Shown: positions 19,489 to 28,732, counted from the stretch's first letter. The stretch is 64,000 nt of DNA from Shimia sp. R10_1 (GCF_017744095.1 NZ_JAGHQX010000002.1:434001-498000); one strand, 5' to 3'. The notes: a model not told the origin generated them from the sequence alone. Made by a program: numbers and translations.

Positions 19489-20319
19489 TTAAGGACCGTT
19501 GAACTCTCGATCATGCTGAAGTGCAGGCACCTGCCTGCGGGCTTTTTGAACCAAAGACAGATCAACATCAACAACCGTCACACCTGTTTCAACGCCCGCG
19601 TCCACAAGAACCTCTCCCCAAGGCGCTACAACCATAGAGTGCCCATGAGTTCGTCGTGAATGCCCTTGGCCTGACGGGTGGGTGCCGGTTTGCGCGGGGG
19701 CAATGACAAAACAACCGGTTTCGATTGCCCGTGCCCGCAAGAGCGTTTCCCAATGTGCGGCCCCTGTCACATGCGAAAACGCGGCAGGAACAGTCAGTAT
19801 TTGCGCGCCAGCCTGTGCAAGTGCGCGGTGCAATGCGCCAAATCGCACATCATAACAGATCGTCATGCCAATCTTGCCAAAGGGGGTCTCGGCAACAACA
19901 GCTGTTTCACCGGGGCGATACCCCTCTGACTCTCGGTAAGTTTCTTCCGGTGACACATCCACATCAAACATGTGAATCTTGTCATAGCGCGCGACGATTT
20001 CACCTGCGTCAGAAATCACAAATGAGCGATTGGCAAACCGCCCATCTGGATCGTTTGTTTTCAGACCCAGACTGCCAATCAGCAGCCAAATGCCCAGCTC
20101 AGCACACAGCGCGGCAAGCGCAGGCAGAGTCTCGTCGTCCTCCTCCAGCTGCAACACCTCCTTCTGGTGGCGACGACTGGTGGACAAGCAATTCATCACC
20201 TCCGGCAGAAAGGCGAATTCCGCCCCCTCAGACTTGGCCTGCCGCAGCATCGCTGAGGCCACGGCCAAATTGTCTGAGGGTATGTCAGACGATGTCATCT
20301 GCAAGAGAGCGACACGCAT
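19489..20319 (-). CDS. Carbon-nitrogen hydrolase (nitrilase superfamily, Nit/omega-amidase-like)
   Basis: The ATG at 20319 gives 276 residues; a TTG at 20325 is also in frame. The Glu-Lys-Cys triad is visible in FLPEVMNCL, YDKIHMFDVDV and MTICYDVRFGALHRAL. The blocks around it (SPEETYRESEGYRPG and GHSMVVAPWGEVL) match the Nit1/Nit2 branch, which hydrolyses deaminated glutathione or omega-amides. It lies 6 bp after grxC and directly before the MarR gene; grxC-nitrilase adjacency suits a glutathione-repair role, which is inference. Confidence 0.88.
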   Translation of the reverse strand: MRVALLQMTSSDIPSDNLAVASAMLRQAKSEGAEFAFLPEVMNCLSTSRRHQKEVLQLEEDDETLPALAALCAELGIWLLIGSLGLKTNDPDGRFANRSFVISDAGEIVARYDKIHMFDVDVSPEETYRESEGYRPGETAVVAETPFGKIGMTICYDVRFGALHRALAQAGAQILTVPAAFSHVTGAAHWETLLRARAIETGCFVIAPAQTGTHPSGQGHSRRTHGHSMVVAPWGEVLVDAGVETGVTVVDVDLSLVQKARRQVPALQHDREFNGP

Positions 20320-20325
20320 GTTCAA

Positions 20326-20583
20326 TCAGGCCGACAGCAGTGGATCAAGTTTGCCTGCACGCTCCAGCGCCATCAGATCATCACAGCCCCCCACATGGAT
20401 TTCCCCGATGAAGATCTGCGGCACTGTGCGGCCACCATTGGCGCGTGTCACCATCTCTTGCTTGCGACCAGGGCTGGTGAGAACGTCGATTTCGGTAAAG
20501 GCGACATTTTTCTGCGTGAGCAAACGTTTGGCGGCATGGCAATAGCCACAGAGCGGGCTGGTGTAGATTTCGACAGGCTTCAT
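20326..20583 (-). CDS. grxC: Glutaredoxin 3
   Basis: Starting at 20583 (AAGGA 7 bp upstream) gives 85 residues. The dithiol active site is C12-G-Y-C15, and the glutathione-binding TVPQIFIGEIHVGGCDDL block is intact. It reduces disulfides and glutathionylated proteins with glutathione in the cytoplasm. It follows comF by 37 bp and precedes the Nit-type hydrolase by 6 bp. Confidence 0.95.
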   Translation of the reverse strand: MKPVEIYTSPLCGYCHAAKRLLTQKNVAFTEIDVLTSPGRKQEMVTRANGGRTVPQIFIGEIHVGGCDDLMALERAGKLDPLLSA

Positions 20584-20620
20584 CGTGTTTCCTTTGTGCA
20601 CTCATGTGTTTGTCAGGCAT

Positions 20621-21385
20621 TTAGGAAAGCTTTGCAACGCGCGCCAGTACCAGAACGCTGACATCTTTGGCATTTGCAGCGAAACAGGCTTCTGTTGCTG
20701 ACTTTAATGTCGCACCGCTGGTCAAAACATCATCCACCAACAGCACCGACGCACCGTCTAGCCGATCTGTCCGTTTCGGGTTCGGCACGATTGCCCCACT
20801 AAGTTTTTCCTGTCGCTCTTTTGCGCTGAGCCCTTCCAGACTGCCGGCCCCGCGATTTCGGATCAAAAGATCTGGGCAGAAGGCTACGTGGACTTCTTTT
20901 GCAAAAGCCTCCGCCAGTAAAGCCGCCTGATTGTATCTGCGCTTCAACAAGCGCATTCGGTGGAGTGGTACAGGCGCAACCAGAGTATTGGCCGCGAGCA
21001 AGGGGTCTGCGACGCGCGCAAGCCATTTCGCTGCCGGTTTCACAACGTCAGTCCGATCGCTGTGCTTAAGACCCAAGATAAGCTGTCTGCCTGTTCCAGA
21101 ATAAAGCAACGCCGCTCGCCCTCGCTGCCAAGGGGGCCGGGTATTCAGGCAAGTGTCACACACCACGTTCTCCTCACCAGCCAGCCGCGTGACAGGGGCT
21201 GCGCAGACGTCGCACGCATCGTCGCCGAGAAACACCATATCTGCCCAACACGTCGGACAGAGACCGAAATCACTCTCGACCATCTCTCCACACCCCACGC
21301 AGCGCGGCGGAAACAAAAGATGCAGCGCTGTTTGAAACTTGTGGGCGAGATGATTATTTCTGGCGCTATGCAAAACCGACCTCAC
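20621..21385 (-). CDS. comF: ComF family phosphoribosyltransferase-like protein
   Basis: The 254-residue protein has an N-terminal zinc-ribbon pair (FPPRCVGCG, GLCPTCW, ACDVCAAP, VCDTCL) and a C-terminal phosphoribosyltransferase-type domain with VLLVDDVLTSGATLKSA. ComF proteins are linked to DNA uptake; roseobacters often keep comF without obvious natural competence. No ATG lies before the zinc ribbon: the frame is open from a GTG at 21385, which overlaps the divergent methyltransferase start at 21368, so the true start may lie a few codons further in. Confidence 0.87.
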   Translation of the reverse strand: MRSVLHSARNNHLAHKFQTALHLLFPPRCVGCGEMVESDFGLCPTCWADMVFLGDDACDVCAAPVTRLAGEENVVCDTCLNTRPPWQRGRAALLYSGTGRQLILGLKHSDRTDVVKPAAKWLARVADPLLAANTLVAPVPLHRMRLLKRRYNQAALLAEAFAKEVHVAFCPDLLIRNRGAGSLEGLSAKERQEKLSGAIVPNPKRTDRLDGASVLLVDDVLTSGATLKSATEACFAANAKDVSVLVLARVAKLS

Positions 21386-22186
21386 CTCACTGACAGACCA
21401 ATGCTGACCCGCAATCGCGCGCGCGCTGATCTGAAAGACGCGATGTTCCTACACGATATGGCGATAGATGAGGTTCAGGATCGGCTCAGCATGGTTAACA
21501 AAGGGTTTACATCCCCAGCCATCGTGACCGGATTTCCCAGCATCTGGCAGCGATGTGTCCCAAACGCAAAGATCGTCGAAGACACAGAGGTGCTCGCTCT
21601 GGAACAGGGTGCGCATGACCTCCTGATACACGCGATGGGGCTGCATTGGGCGGACGACCCTGTCGGGCAAATCATTCAGAGCCGTCGTGCTTTGAAAAAT
21701 GATGGGTTGTTTCTAGCGGTGTGTTTTGGCGGCCAAACACTGCATCAATTGCGCGCAGCCCTTGGGCAGGCGGAGGTAGAACTCTCTGGCGGACTGTCGC
21801 CACGCGTCGCGCCGATGGCGGAAATCAGAGATCTCGGAAGCCTCTTGCAGCGTGCTGACCTGGCACTGCCTGTGGCTGACACTGCCCCCATAACTGTGAC
21901 CTATGAAACGCCTTGGGCTTTGATGAGCGAGCTGCGAAAAATGGGCGAAGGCAATGCGCTACAGGGGCGCATTCGCACGCCAACGAAGCGGTCCATTATG
22001 ATCCGCGCTTGCGAAATTTACGTAGATAGCTTCATGAAAAATGGTCGCATACCCGCAACTTTTGAATTGATCTATCTGACAGGGTGGGCCCCTGACGCCA
22101 GCCAGCCCAATCCGCTCAGGCCGGGATCGGCCACAACCCGACTTGCCGACGCGCTCGGCGCTTCTGAAATCAAACTGCCCAAGTGA
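21368..22186 (+). CDS. Methyltransferase-fold protein with a degenerate SAM motif
   Basis: From the ATG at 21368 the protein has 272 residues. The C-terminal half resembles the BioC/NDUFAF5-like methyltransferase group (HDLLIHAMGLHWADDPVGQI, RRALKNDGLFLAVCFGGQTL). Where a glycine-rich SAM motif I is expected, the sequence reads AIVTGFPSIWQRC, with no GxGxG. It may bind SAM weakly, act on a protein, or be inactive. It overlaps the possible GTG start of hemH. Cellular role unknown. Confidence 0.75.
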   Translation: MQNRPHLTDRPMLTRNRARADLKDAMFLHDMAIDEVQDRLSMVNKGFTSPAIVTGFPSIWQRCVPNAKIVEDTEVLALEQGAHDLLIHAMGLHWADDPVGQIIQSRRALKNDGLFLAVCFGGQTLHQLRAALGQAEVELSGGLSPRVAPMAEIRDLGSLLQRADLALPVADTAPITVTYETPWALMSELRKMGEGNALQGRIRTPTKRSIMIRACEIYVDSFMKNGRIPATFELIYLTGWAPDASQPNPLRPGSATTRLADALGASEIKLPK

Positions 22187-22212
22187 CTGCACACGGAACG
22201 GACCCTATTTTT

Positions 22213-23265
22213 ATGACTCACGCCACTTGCCCAGCCCACGCCCCTGCGGATCACCCGAAGGTCGCGCGAGGCAAAACCGGCATTCTGCTCGCCAACCTTG
22301 GCACCCCTGACGATTATAGTTACTGGCCGATGCGTCGGTATTTGAACGAATTTCTCTCCGACAAACGTGTGATCGATTACCCAGCATGGAAATGGCAACC
22401 CATTCTGCAGCTCATCATTCTCACCAAACGTCCGTTCTCAAGCGGCGAAGCTTACGAATCGATTTGGGACAAAGAGCGCGGCGAAAGCCCACTGATGGTG
22501 ATCACCAAGGAGCAGACCGCCAAAATTGCGGAGACTATGAAAGACCGCCATGGCGAGGACGTGATGGTGGATTTCTGTATGCGCTACGGCAATCCCTCAA
22601 CGATTTCAAAAGTACGCGAGATGGTGGCCGCAGGCTGCGAGCGCATTCTGTTCTTCCCACTCTATCCCCAATACGCGGGCGCAACGACTGCCACGGCAAA
22701 CGATCAGTTCTTCCGCGCGCTGATGAAAGAAAAATGGCAGCCCGCGGCGCGCACGGTCTCCGCCTATTTTGAACACCCAGCCTATATTGAAGCCTTGGCA
22801 CAATCGGTCGAAAAAGCCTACGCGGCTCAAGACAAACGACCAGAGTTGCTGGTTGTGTCATATCACGGCATGCCAAAGCGCTACTTGCAGGAGGGGGATC
22901 CCTACCATTGCCAATGCCAAAAAACCACGCGTCTGCTGAAAGAGCGTCTTGGCTGGCAGGACACTGATTTGCGGACCACTTTCCAATCACAGTTTGGCCC
23001 AGAGGATTGGTTGCGCCCCTACACGGTCGAAGAAGTTGCGCGTATCGCCAAGGAAGAAGGCAAGAAAAGCATCGCCGTGATTGCGCCAGCTTTCTCTGCT
23101 GACTGCATCGAAACGCTGGAAGAGATCAATGAAGAGATCAAAGAAAGCTTCGAGCACGCAGGGGGCGAAGAGTTTCTCTATATTCCGTGCCTGAACTCGG
23201 ATGCCGGCCACATCAACGCGCTGTGCGAGATCATCGACGAAAACCTAGGTGGTTGGGTGCGATAG
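22213..23265 (+). CDS. hemH: Ferrochelatase
   Basis: The 350-residue protein from the ATG at 22213 (a GTG at 22183 overlapping the previous stop is an alternative) is a typical ferrochelatase: TGILLANLGTPDDYSYWPM, SPLMVITKEQT, FPLYPQYAGATTAT, SYHGMPKRYLQEGDPY, TFQSQFGPEDWLRPYT and SDAGHINALCEII. It inserts iron into protoporphyrin IX, the last step of haem synthesis. It ends before a bidirectional terminator shared with a small membrane protein gene. Confidence 0.97.
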   Translation: MTHATCPAHAPADHPKVARGKTGILLANLGTPDDYSYWPMRRYLNEFLSDKRVIDYPAWKWQPILQLIILTKRPFSSGEAYESIWDKERGESPLMVITKEQTAKIAETMKDRHGEDVMVDFCMRYGNPSTISKVREMVAAGCERILFFPLYPQYAGATTATANDQFFRALMKEKWQPAARTVSAYFEHPAYIEALAQSVEKAYAAQDKRPELLVVSYHGMPKRYLQEGDPYHCQCQKTTRLLKERLGWQDTDLRTTFQSQFGPEDWLRPYTVEEVARIAKEEGKKSIAVIAPAFSADCIETLEEINEEIKESFEHAGGEEFLYIPCLNSDAGHINALCEIIDENLGGWVR

Positions 23266-23347
23266 CACCCAATTGCGGACTAACCGATCTGCGCCAGATT
23301 CAGCCCCTGATCCAAATTTTGCGGATCAGGGACCTCAAATTCCAAAG

Positions 23348-23377
23348 AAAAAGGCGGGGCCAAAACCCCGCCTTTTT
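23348..23377. terminator. Bidirectional terminator between hemH and the small membrane protein gene
   Basis: AAAAAGGCGGGG and CCCCGCCTTTTT pair perfectly over 12 bp around a 6-base loop, with T or A runs on both ends. It can end hemH on the plus strand and the 61-residue gene on the minus strand. Confidence 0.9.
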
Positions 23378-23400
23378 CAATTTCGACAAGCTTAAAAAGC

Positions 23401-23586
23401 TTAGCTGCCAGCAGCTACAGCTGCAGCAACAACTGCGAGCAGAAGCAGTGGAACCCAAACGCCAGTGCCGGAACCGTTTGCGACTTCTTCAATCACAACA
23501 GGCTCAACAACTGGGTCGGCCAGGCCGCCAGCCATTGCGGTGGTTGCAGCAGCAGTCAGAGCAGCAGCGATAACGAGTTTTTTCAT
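23401..23586 (-). CDS. Small exported or membrane protein, 61 residues
   Basis: The start at 23586 has GGAGG 5 bp upstream. Residues 1-19 are a signal peptide (MKKLVIAAALTAAATTAMA). A short acidic proline/valine segment (DPVVEPVVIEEV) and one C-terminal hydrophobic helix (VWVPLLLLAVVAAAVAAG) follow. I believe very similar proteins occur after hemH in other roseobacters, sometimes labelled ferrochelatase by proximity, but nothing in it suggests that activity. Function unknown. Confidence 0.75.
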   Translation of the reverse strand: MKKLVIAAALTAAATTAMAGGLADPVVEPVVIEEVANGSGTGVWVPLLLLAVVAAAVAAGS

Positions 23587-23642
23587 AGTATCCTCCAGAA
23601 TTCGCGTGTCACCAATAGGAATGGGCGATGACAAGCACCCAA

Positions 23643-23659
23643 GACTTACCTCGTAAGTC
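23643..23659. promoter_or_regulatory. Short inverted repeat upstream of the small membrane protein gene
   Basis: GACTTAC and GTAAGTC flank a CTC loop, 57 bp before the small gene's start. It may be an operator or an mRNA leader hairpin; nothing else supports a function. Confidence 0.3.
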
Positions 23660-23732
23660 ACCTCTAAACAGTAATTTTTCCGAATTGCAAACCGAAGATT
23701 ACCTTAGACGCGACTCCTTCGAGCAAATGTCG

Positions 23733-24329
23733 TCAAATTAGCAACACCTGCGTTCCCACTTTCGTCAATGAAAACAGCTCCGCGATGTGCTCGTTGTAAA
23801 GACCGATACAACCATTGGACGATCTACGCCCAATTTTACGAGTGTCGTGGGTTCCGTGAATGCGATAATAGGTCCAACTCAAATAAAGCGCATGAGTCCC
23901 CAAGGGGTTATCTGGGCCAGGGCCCACAAAATCGGGCCATTCAGGATTGCGTTTTTTCATCGAGGGCGTCGGACGCCAGCTCGGTCCCTCGACTTTGCGC
24001 ACAACTTTGGTACGCCCAAGGCGCGTCAACTCTTCGCTCAGAGGAACGGACGTGGGGTATAGCTTGTAGGTCGATTCGTCTTCTGACCAATAATGCAGCG
24101 CACGGGAGGTCACATCGACCAGCACTGCCCCATTGTTCAAATTGTCAAAGTAAGGCCGCCAATCCAAAGAGCGGAAGCTCGAGATATTGCGGACCACACG
24201 TTCATCGAGGTCGCGCTCTACCTCGGTTGTACTATCTTCGGTTTGCGCAAGTGCCGGGGTACTCAGAAACGCGGCGCTGCCTGCCAAAAACGTTCGCCGA
24301 CCAAATTTATTCGACCGCTCTACAGTCAT
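23733..24329 (-). CDS. L,D-transpeptidase (YkuD domain), secreted
   Basis: Starting at 24329 (GGAG, 7-bp spacing) gives 198 residues. The N-terminus is a twin-arginine-like signal (GRRTFLAGSAAFLSTPALA). The YkuD catalytic block contains H158 and C174 in IHGTHDTRKIGRRSSNGCIG. These enzymes make 3-3 cross-links in peptidoglycan or attach proteins to it. A second such enzyme lies 1.3 kb away, with a CAP-domain lipoprotein between them. Confidence 0.9.
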   Translation of the reverse strand: MTVERSNKFGRRTFLAGSAAFLSTPALAQTEDSTTEVERDLDERVVRNISSFRSLDWRPYFDNLNNGAVLVDVTSRALHYWSEDESTYKLYPTSVPLSEELTRLGRTKVVRKVEGPSWRPTPSMKKRNPEWPDFVGPGPDNPLGTHALYLSWTYYRIHGTHDTRKIGRRSSNGCIGLYNEHIAELFSLTKVGTQVLLI

Positions 24330-24498
24330 TATTTTTCTCCAGAAACCAATCTCACGGGCCTGTGAGATCATATGGCTGTAATGCCGCAGTCGCAAATCAA
24401 TCAATCGTCAGGGTAGCAATGTCACGCCTATGTGGGTTTTCATGGACACGCTGTGCGGTTAGGAGTGCCGCAATTAACTAGGTGGGACAGAGATTAAG

Positions 24499-25065
24499 AT
24501 GCGCGTTATTGCTCTTTTGCTGGCAGCAGCGGTGGGATTGGCCGCTTGCGGAACAAGTGGCGGCGGAAGCGCCAAACAGTACAGAATCGATTCGGGCAAC
24601 ACGTCTCGTGTGCAATTCAGGGTCCTGGACTCAGTGAATGCGCTACGTCAGGCCTCCGGTGCGCCAGCAGTTACACTTAACGCCCAGCTGAATGCAGCCG
24701 CGGCAACCCATGCGCGCGATATGTCCCGACAAAACCGGCCATGGCACTTTGGCTCTGATGGCTCTTCCCCTCTCGATCGCGTCGCACGCGTCGGCTACCC
24801 GGGCACGCTAAGCGGTGAAACCATCAGCGAGAGCTATGAATCCGAAGTGGAGACCCTCGCAGCATGGATGGAGCAGGACGATACACGTTCGGTCATCTTG
24901 GACCGTGCGGCTCGCGATATGGGATTTGCCTGGTTTCAGGAAGACAACGGAAAAATCTGGTGGACGCTTGTGATGGGTGAACCCACCACAGCTCAGTTTA
25001 CCACGGTCGCTGACACGCAGACCTCCGAAGCAAGCGACACGAACCCCTTCTCATCGATAAATTGA
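24499..25065 (+). CDS. CAP (SCP/PR1) domain lipoprotein
   Basis: The 188-residue protein has a lipobox (GLAAC, C17) for lipid attachment. A CAP domain spans about residues 40-165: LDSVNALRQASGAPAVTLNAQL, AAATHARDMSRQNRPWHFGSDG, GETISESYES, AARDMGFAWF and WWTLVMGEP. Bacterial CAP proteins are poorly understood, and some associate with the cell envelope. Its 3' end overlaps the convergent L,D-transpeptidase gene by 15 bp. Confidence 0.85.
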   Translation: MRVIALLLAAAVGLAACGTSGGGSAKQYRIDSGNTSRVQFRVLDSVNALRQASGAPAVTLNAQLNAAAATHARDMSRQNRPWHFGSDGSSPLDRVARVGYPGTLSGETISESYESEVETLAAWMEQDDTRSVILDRAARDMGFAWFQEDNGKIWWTLVMGEPTTAQFTTVADTQTSEASDTNPFSSIN

Positions 25066-25545
25066 GACCGGAGTTCCGGTTCTCACCATCGCGTAGACAT
25101 CACGCATTTCAGCATCGGTCACCGCAACGCATCCAGCGGTCCAGTCTTCGACACCGTTCTGGAAGGCTTTCGGGCGGCCATGAATGAAAATATCACCGCC
25201 CGGCGATTTGCCGATGGACGCGGCATATGCACGGTCGGCTGCGTTGGGGTATGAGATGCCAAGCGAAAGATAGAAGCGGCTGTTGGGGTTGCGACGGTCA
25301 ATGTAATAGTCGCCTTCAGGCGTCCGCCCGTCACCTTCGATCTGCTTGTGTCCGGTCGGTGAGAACCCGAGCCCAACCTCATAAGCCTGTAGCACCTGAT
25401 CATGATGCATCAGATACATCCGGCGGCTTTCTTTATAAATCAAAACCCGCGTCACTTCTGGACCCGTATAGGTTTTGAATTTCTCGGCGCAGCCTGCCAG
25501 TCCGAATGCCAAAACAGCAATCATCAATGCGGAGATCCAACGCAT
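25051..25545 (-). CDS. L,D-transpeptidase lipoprotein (YkuD domain)
   Basis: The 164-residue protein has a lipoprotein signal (GLAGC, C19). The YkuD domain has H122 in IHGRPK and C139 in WTAGCVAVTDAEM, the catalytic pair, and the substrate-side block GDGRTPEGDYYIDRRNP. It should act on peptidoglycan peptides from a membrane anchor. It is convergent with and overlaps the CAP gene. Confidence 0.9.
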   Translation of the reverse strand: MRWISALMIAVLAFGLAGCAEKFKTYTGPEVTRVLIYKESRRMYLMHHDQVLQAYEVGLGFSPTGHKQIEGDGRTPEGDYYIDRRNPNSRFYLSLGISYPNAADRAYAASIGKSPGGDIFIHGRPKAFQNGVEDWTAGCVAVTDAEMRDVYAMVRTGTPVSIYR

Positions 25546-25636
25546 TAACCAGTTCCTCTTTATATGTCTTCACTGCCTCTGAGCGTTTCTTAGCAGACCG
25601 GCTAGCCTTATGCCGCTCACGCCTGCGTGATACGCT

Positions 25637-26851
25637 TTATTTCCGAACAAATCTTGAAGCCAATTCCACGTGGGAAGACCAGCGAAATTGATCAACTGTT
25701 TGCACCCACTCAAGCGTATATCCCGCGTGCACCAGCACCGCGGCATCACGTGCAAATGTCACCGGGTTGCAGGAAACATAAGCGATTTCAGAGATTTGTG
25801 ACTTGGCGAGTTCCGCCACCTGCGCCTCAGCTCCGGCGCGTGGAGGGTCAATGACTGCAAAGTCATAGCGCAAATCCTCAGCGATCACCGGATTGCGGAA
25901 CAGATCGCGGGTCTCTGCTGTCACTTTTTTCAGCCCTTTGGCCATGCGCCATCCGACGTCCATGGCTTTGACCATGGATTTCTCACCTTCGATGCCATGC
26001 ATCCTGTAGCTTTCTGCCAGCGGCAGGGTGAAGGTGCCACTGCCTGCAAACAGATCAATCCCAGTATCCCCCTGCGTGATGGCTGCGCGTACAGCGGACA
26101 GCAAAGCCTCCTCGCCCTCTTTGGTGGCTTGCAAGAATGCACCGGGAGGCGGAATAACCTGCGCCGTTCCAAAGGTTTGGTAAGGTGCAAACCGGGTCGC
26201 GATGACTTCGCCATCCCAGCTCAGACGGGCCAGTTTATGGCGCTCAGCCTCTTGGGCCATACGCGCGAGCAGTTGGCCATCCAGCGGCTTGCCGCCTTTC
26301 ACAGACAGATCAAGCCCCGCGTCTGACAGGGTAACCGTAGCACTGAGTTCGCCTTTGCGCGATCCAGCGATTTGGGACAAAGCGCCCACAATGTCCAAGG
26401 CGGGCATCAGATCTGGGTGCAGAAGCTGGCAGTCGCTGATGTCGGCGATCACATCCGAGGCGCGGGCATGAAAGCCAACAAGCGCGCCTTTTTTGGTGCG
26501 GCGAGCTGAGATCACCGCGCGGCGGCGCGATCTGGCGGGGGAGGTCACGATCGGGCGTAAGTCAGTTTCCAAACCCTGCGCAGCCAACGCCTGACGCACC
26601 ACATCGACTTTCCAATCGGCGACAAATTCATCCGCTGCGTGCTGCAACTGGCAGCCACCACAGGTCTTGAAATGCCGACACGGTGCCTTCACCCGCTGAT
26701 CTGACGGAGTCAAAACACGCATATTTTTCAGTCGGTTGCCCTCAATCTCCCCTTCGACGGTTTCACCGGGCAGGGTAAGCGGGGCAAAGATTGGACCCTC
26801 GGCAATTCCATCGCCGTGCAGGCCCAGTCGCTGGATGTCGATCTGGCTCAT
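25637..26851 (-). CDS. Class I SAM-dependent RNA 5-methyluridine methyltransferase (RlmD/TrmA family)
   Basis: The ATG at 26851 gives 404 residues; the frame is open up to 26887. The N-terminal cysteine cluster CRHFKTCGGCQLQH, with a further Cys, indicates a [4Fe-4S] centre. The SAM-binding block is GIDLFAGSGTFTLPLA, and the catalytic region has IDPPRAGAE and YVSCNPVTFARD. It methylates uridine in rRNA or tRNA; which site cannot be told. It lies 40 bp after the ABC exporter gene, so they may be co-transcribed. Confidence 0.9.
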   Translation of the reverse strand: MSQIDIQRLGLHGDGIAEGPIFAPLTLPGETVEGEIEGNRLKNMRVLTPSDQRVKAPCRHFKTCGGCQLQHAADEFVADWKVDVVRQALAAQGLETDLRPIVTSPARSRRRAVISARRTKKGALVGFHARASDVIADISDCQLLHPDLMPALDIVGALSQIAGSRKGELSATVTLSDAGLDLSVKGGKPLDGQLLARMAQEAERHKLARLSWDGEVIATRFAPYQTFGTAQVIPPPGAFLQATKEGEEALLSAVRAAITQGDTGIDLFAGSGTFTLPLAESYRMHGIEGEKSMVKAMDVGWRMAKGLKKVTAETRDLFRNPVIAEDLRYDFAVIDPPRAGAEAQVAELAKSQISEIAYVSCNPVTFARDAAVLVHAGYTLEWVQTVDQFRWSSHVELASRFVRK

Positions 26852-26890
26852 GCCTGTCCCCCTAACGAGGGACAGGCGCGAGGTCAAATG

Positions 26891-28732
26891 TTACTCAGCC
26901 GCCTCATCGGCATTGAGAAAGCCGCCGGACTGACGCGCCCAGAAACCGGCATAAAGACCATTCTGCGCGAGAAGCTCTGCATGGCTGCCCTGCTCTACGA
27001 TACGGCCTTGATCCATAACCAAAATTCGATCCATCTCGGCAATCGTGGACAGGCGGTGCGCGATGGCGATCACGGTTTTGCCCGCCATCATACCGTACAA
27101 CGTGCGTTGAATGGCGGCCTCGACCTCACTGTCCAGAGCGCTGGTCGCTTCGTCCAAGAGCAGAATCGGCGCGTCCTTCAGGATCACCCGAGCCAGCGTG
27201 ATCCGCTGACGCTGACCGCCGGAGAGTTTCACGCCACGCTCGCCCACATGAGCATCATAGCCTTTACGCCCCTCCGGATCCTCCAAATCCAGAATAAAAT
27301 CATGGGCTTCGGCTTTTTTGGCGGCGGCGATCATCTCCGCCTCAGAGGCATTAGGACGACCGTATAACAGGTTGTCCCGAACAGACCGGTGCAGCAGCGA
27401 ACTGTCCTGTTGCACCATACCGATGGCATCGCGCAGGCTGTTTTGCGTGACCTTGGAGATGTCCTGACCGTCGATCAAGATCCGACCGCTTTCCGCATCA
27501 TAGAACCGTAGAAGAAGCTTCACCAAAGTCGATTTGCCCGCACCCGAACGGCCAATCAGGCCAACCTTTTCGCCCGGCGCAATGGACAGGGCGATCTGAT
27601 CCAGCCCACCAGAGCCGCGACCGTAGTGGTGCGAAAGATGATCAATCTCGATCTGCCCTTGGCCAAAATCAAGCGAAGGTGCTGACTTTTCATCTACCAA
27701 ATCAATGGGTTGGGCAATTGTCTCCATACCTTCAGCCACCACACCAAGTTGGCGGAAAAACGAGGTGAGCGCCCACATGATCCAGCCGGTCATCGCATTC
27801 AGGCGCAGGCTGAGCGCGGTGGCGGCGGCAACCGCCCCAACCGAAGCTTGTCCCAAAGACCAGAGCCAGATCGCCCAGCCGACAACGCTGACGATCAGCA
27901 CACCATTGAGCACCACCAGCGCCACGTCCATGATGGTGAAAATCCGCATCTCCGCCTGAAAGGTTTCCCGTGAATATTCAATGGCTTCCTTGGCATATTC
28001 CAGCTCGCGCTGATTGTGGGCAAAAAGCTTGACCGAGTGGATGTTAGTATAAGCATCCACCACGCGGCCAGTGACTTTGGAGCGCGCATCAGAGGCGGCC
28101 TGAGAGGCCGGACCGACCCGTTTGACTGTCCATTTCACAAGGAAGCCATAGAGCACCAGCCAGCCGAGCATGGGCAGCACCAGACGGGGGTCTGCCTCGG
28201 CCAAAAGGATAGCAGCACCAATGACATAGGCGATGGAGAAGGTGATGGCATCAAAGACCTGAAACACCGCCTCGCCGGCGGCGGGTGGGGTCTGCATAAT
28301 GCGGTTCGCGATGCGGCCGGCGAAGTCATTTTCAAACCAGCCAACCGATTGACGCAAAACATGTTTATGGGCCCGCCAGCGGATCAGTGTGCCAAAATTG
28401 GGCAGCACCGTGTTGTTCAACAACAGCACATCCAGCGCCTGAAGCGCGGGGCGCAGGAACAAAACGAAGAGCACCACGATGATAAACTCGGTGCCATGTT
28501 CAGCCCAAACGGTGGACGGATCGCCGGTCAGAAGGTCCACGACACGGCCCATATAGGCGATCAGACCGACCTCCACCGCCGCCACAATGATGGACATTAT
28601 CGTCGCAAAAACAAAGACTTGGCGGAATGGTTGCGCATAGTCGCGCAGGAAGGGCCAAAGCTTGGTCGGCGGCGCGTCTACTTCATCGTAGTCGCAATAG
28701 GGGTCAACGAGAGTCTCGAAAAACTTGAACAT
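26891..28732 (-). CDS. ABC exporter, fused membrane and ATPase domains
   Basis: Starting at ATG 28732 (613 residues; frame open to 28789) the protein has six predicted membrane helices in residues 30-330. A nucleotide-binding domain follows, with Walker A GRSGAGKST, signature LSGGQRQR, Walker B ILLLDEATSALD and the switch histidine AHRLST. It is a half-transporter that must dimerise. MsbA/multidrug-type exporters have this form; the substrate is unknown. The start has no strong ribosome site. Confidence 0.9.
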   Translation of the reverse strand: MFKFFETLVDPYCDYDEVDAPPTKLWPFLRDYAQPFRQVFVFATIMSIIVAAVEVGLIAYMGRVVDLLTGDPSTVWAEHGTEFIIVVLFVLFLRPALQALDVLLLNNTVLPNFGTLIRWRAHKHVLRQSVGWFENDFAGRIANRIMQTPPAAGEAVFQVFDAITFSIAYVIGAAILLAEADPRLVLPMLGWLVLYGFLVKWTVKRVGPASQAASDARSKVTGRVVDAYTNIHSVKLFAHNQRELEYAKEAIEYSRETFQAEMRIFTIMDVALVVLNGVLIVSVVGWAIWLWSLGQASVGAVAAATALSLRLNAMTGWIMWALTSFFRQLGVVAEGMETIAQPIDLVDEKSAPSLDFGQGQIEIDHLSHHYGRGSGGLDQIALSIAPGEKVGLIGRSGAGKSTLVKLLLRFYDAESGRILIDGQDISKVTQNSLRDAIGMVQQDSSLLHRSVRDNLLYGRPNASEAEMIAAAKKAEAHDFILDLEDPEGRKGYDAHVGERGVKLSGGQRQRITLARVILKDAPILLLDEATSALDSEVEAAIQRTLYGMMAGKTVIAIAHRLSTIAEMDRILVMDQGRIVEQGSHAELLAQNGLYAGFWARQSGGFLNADEAAE

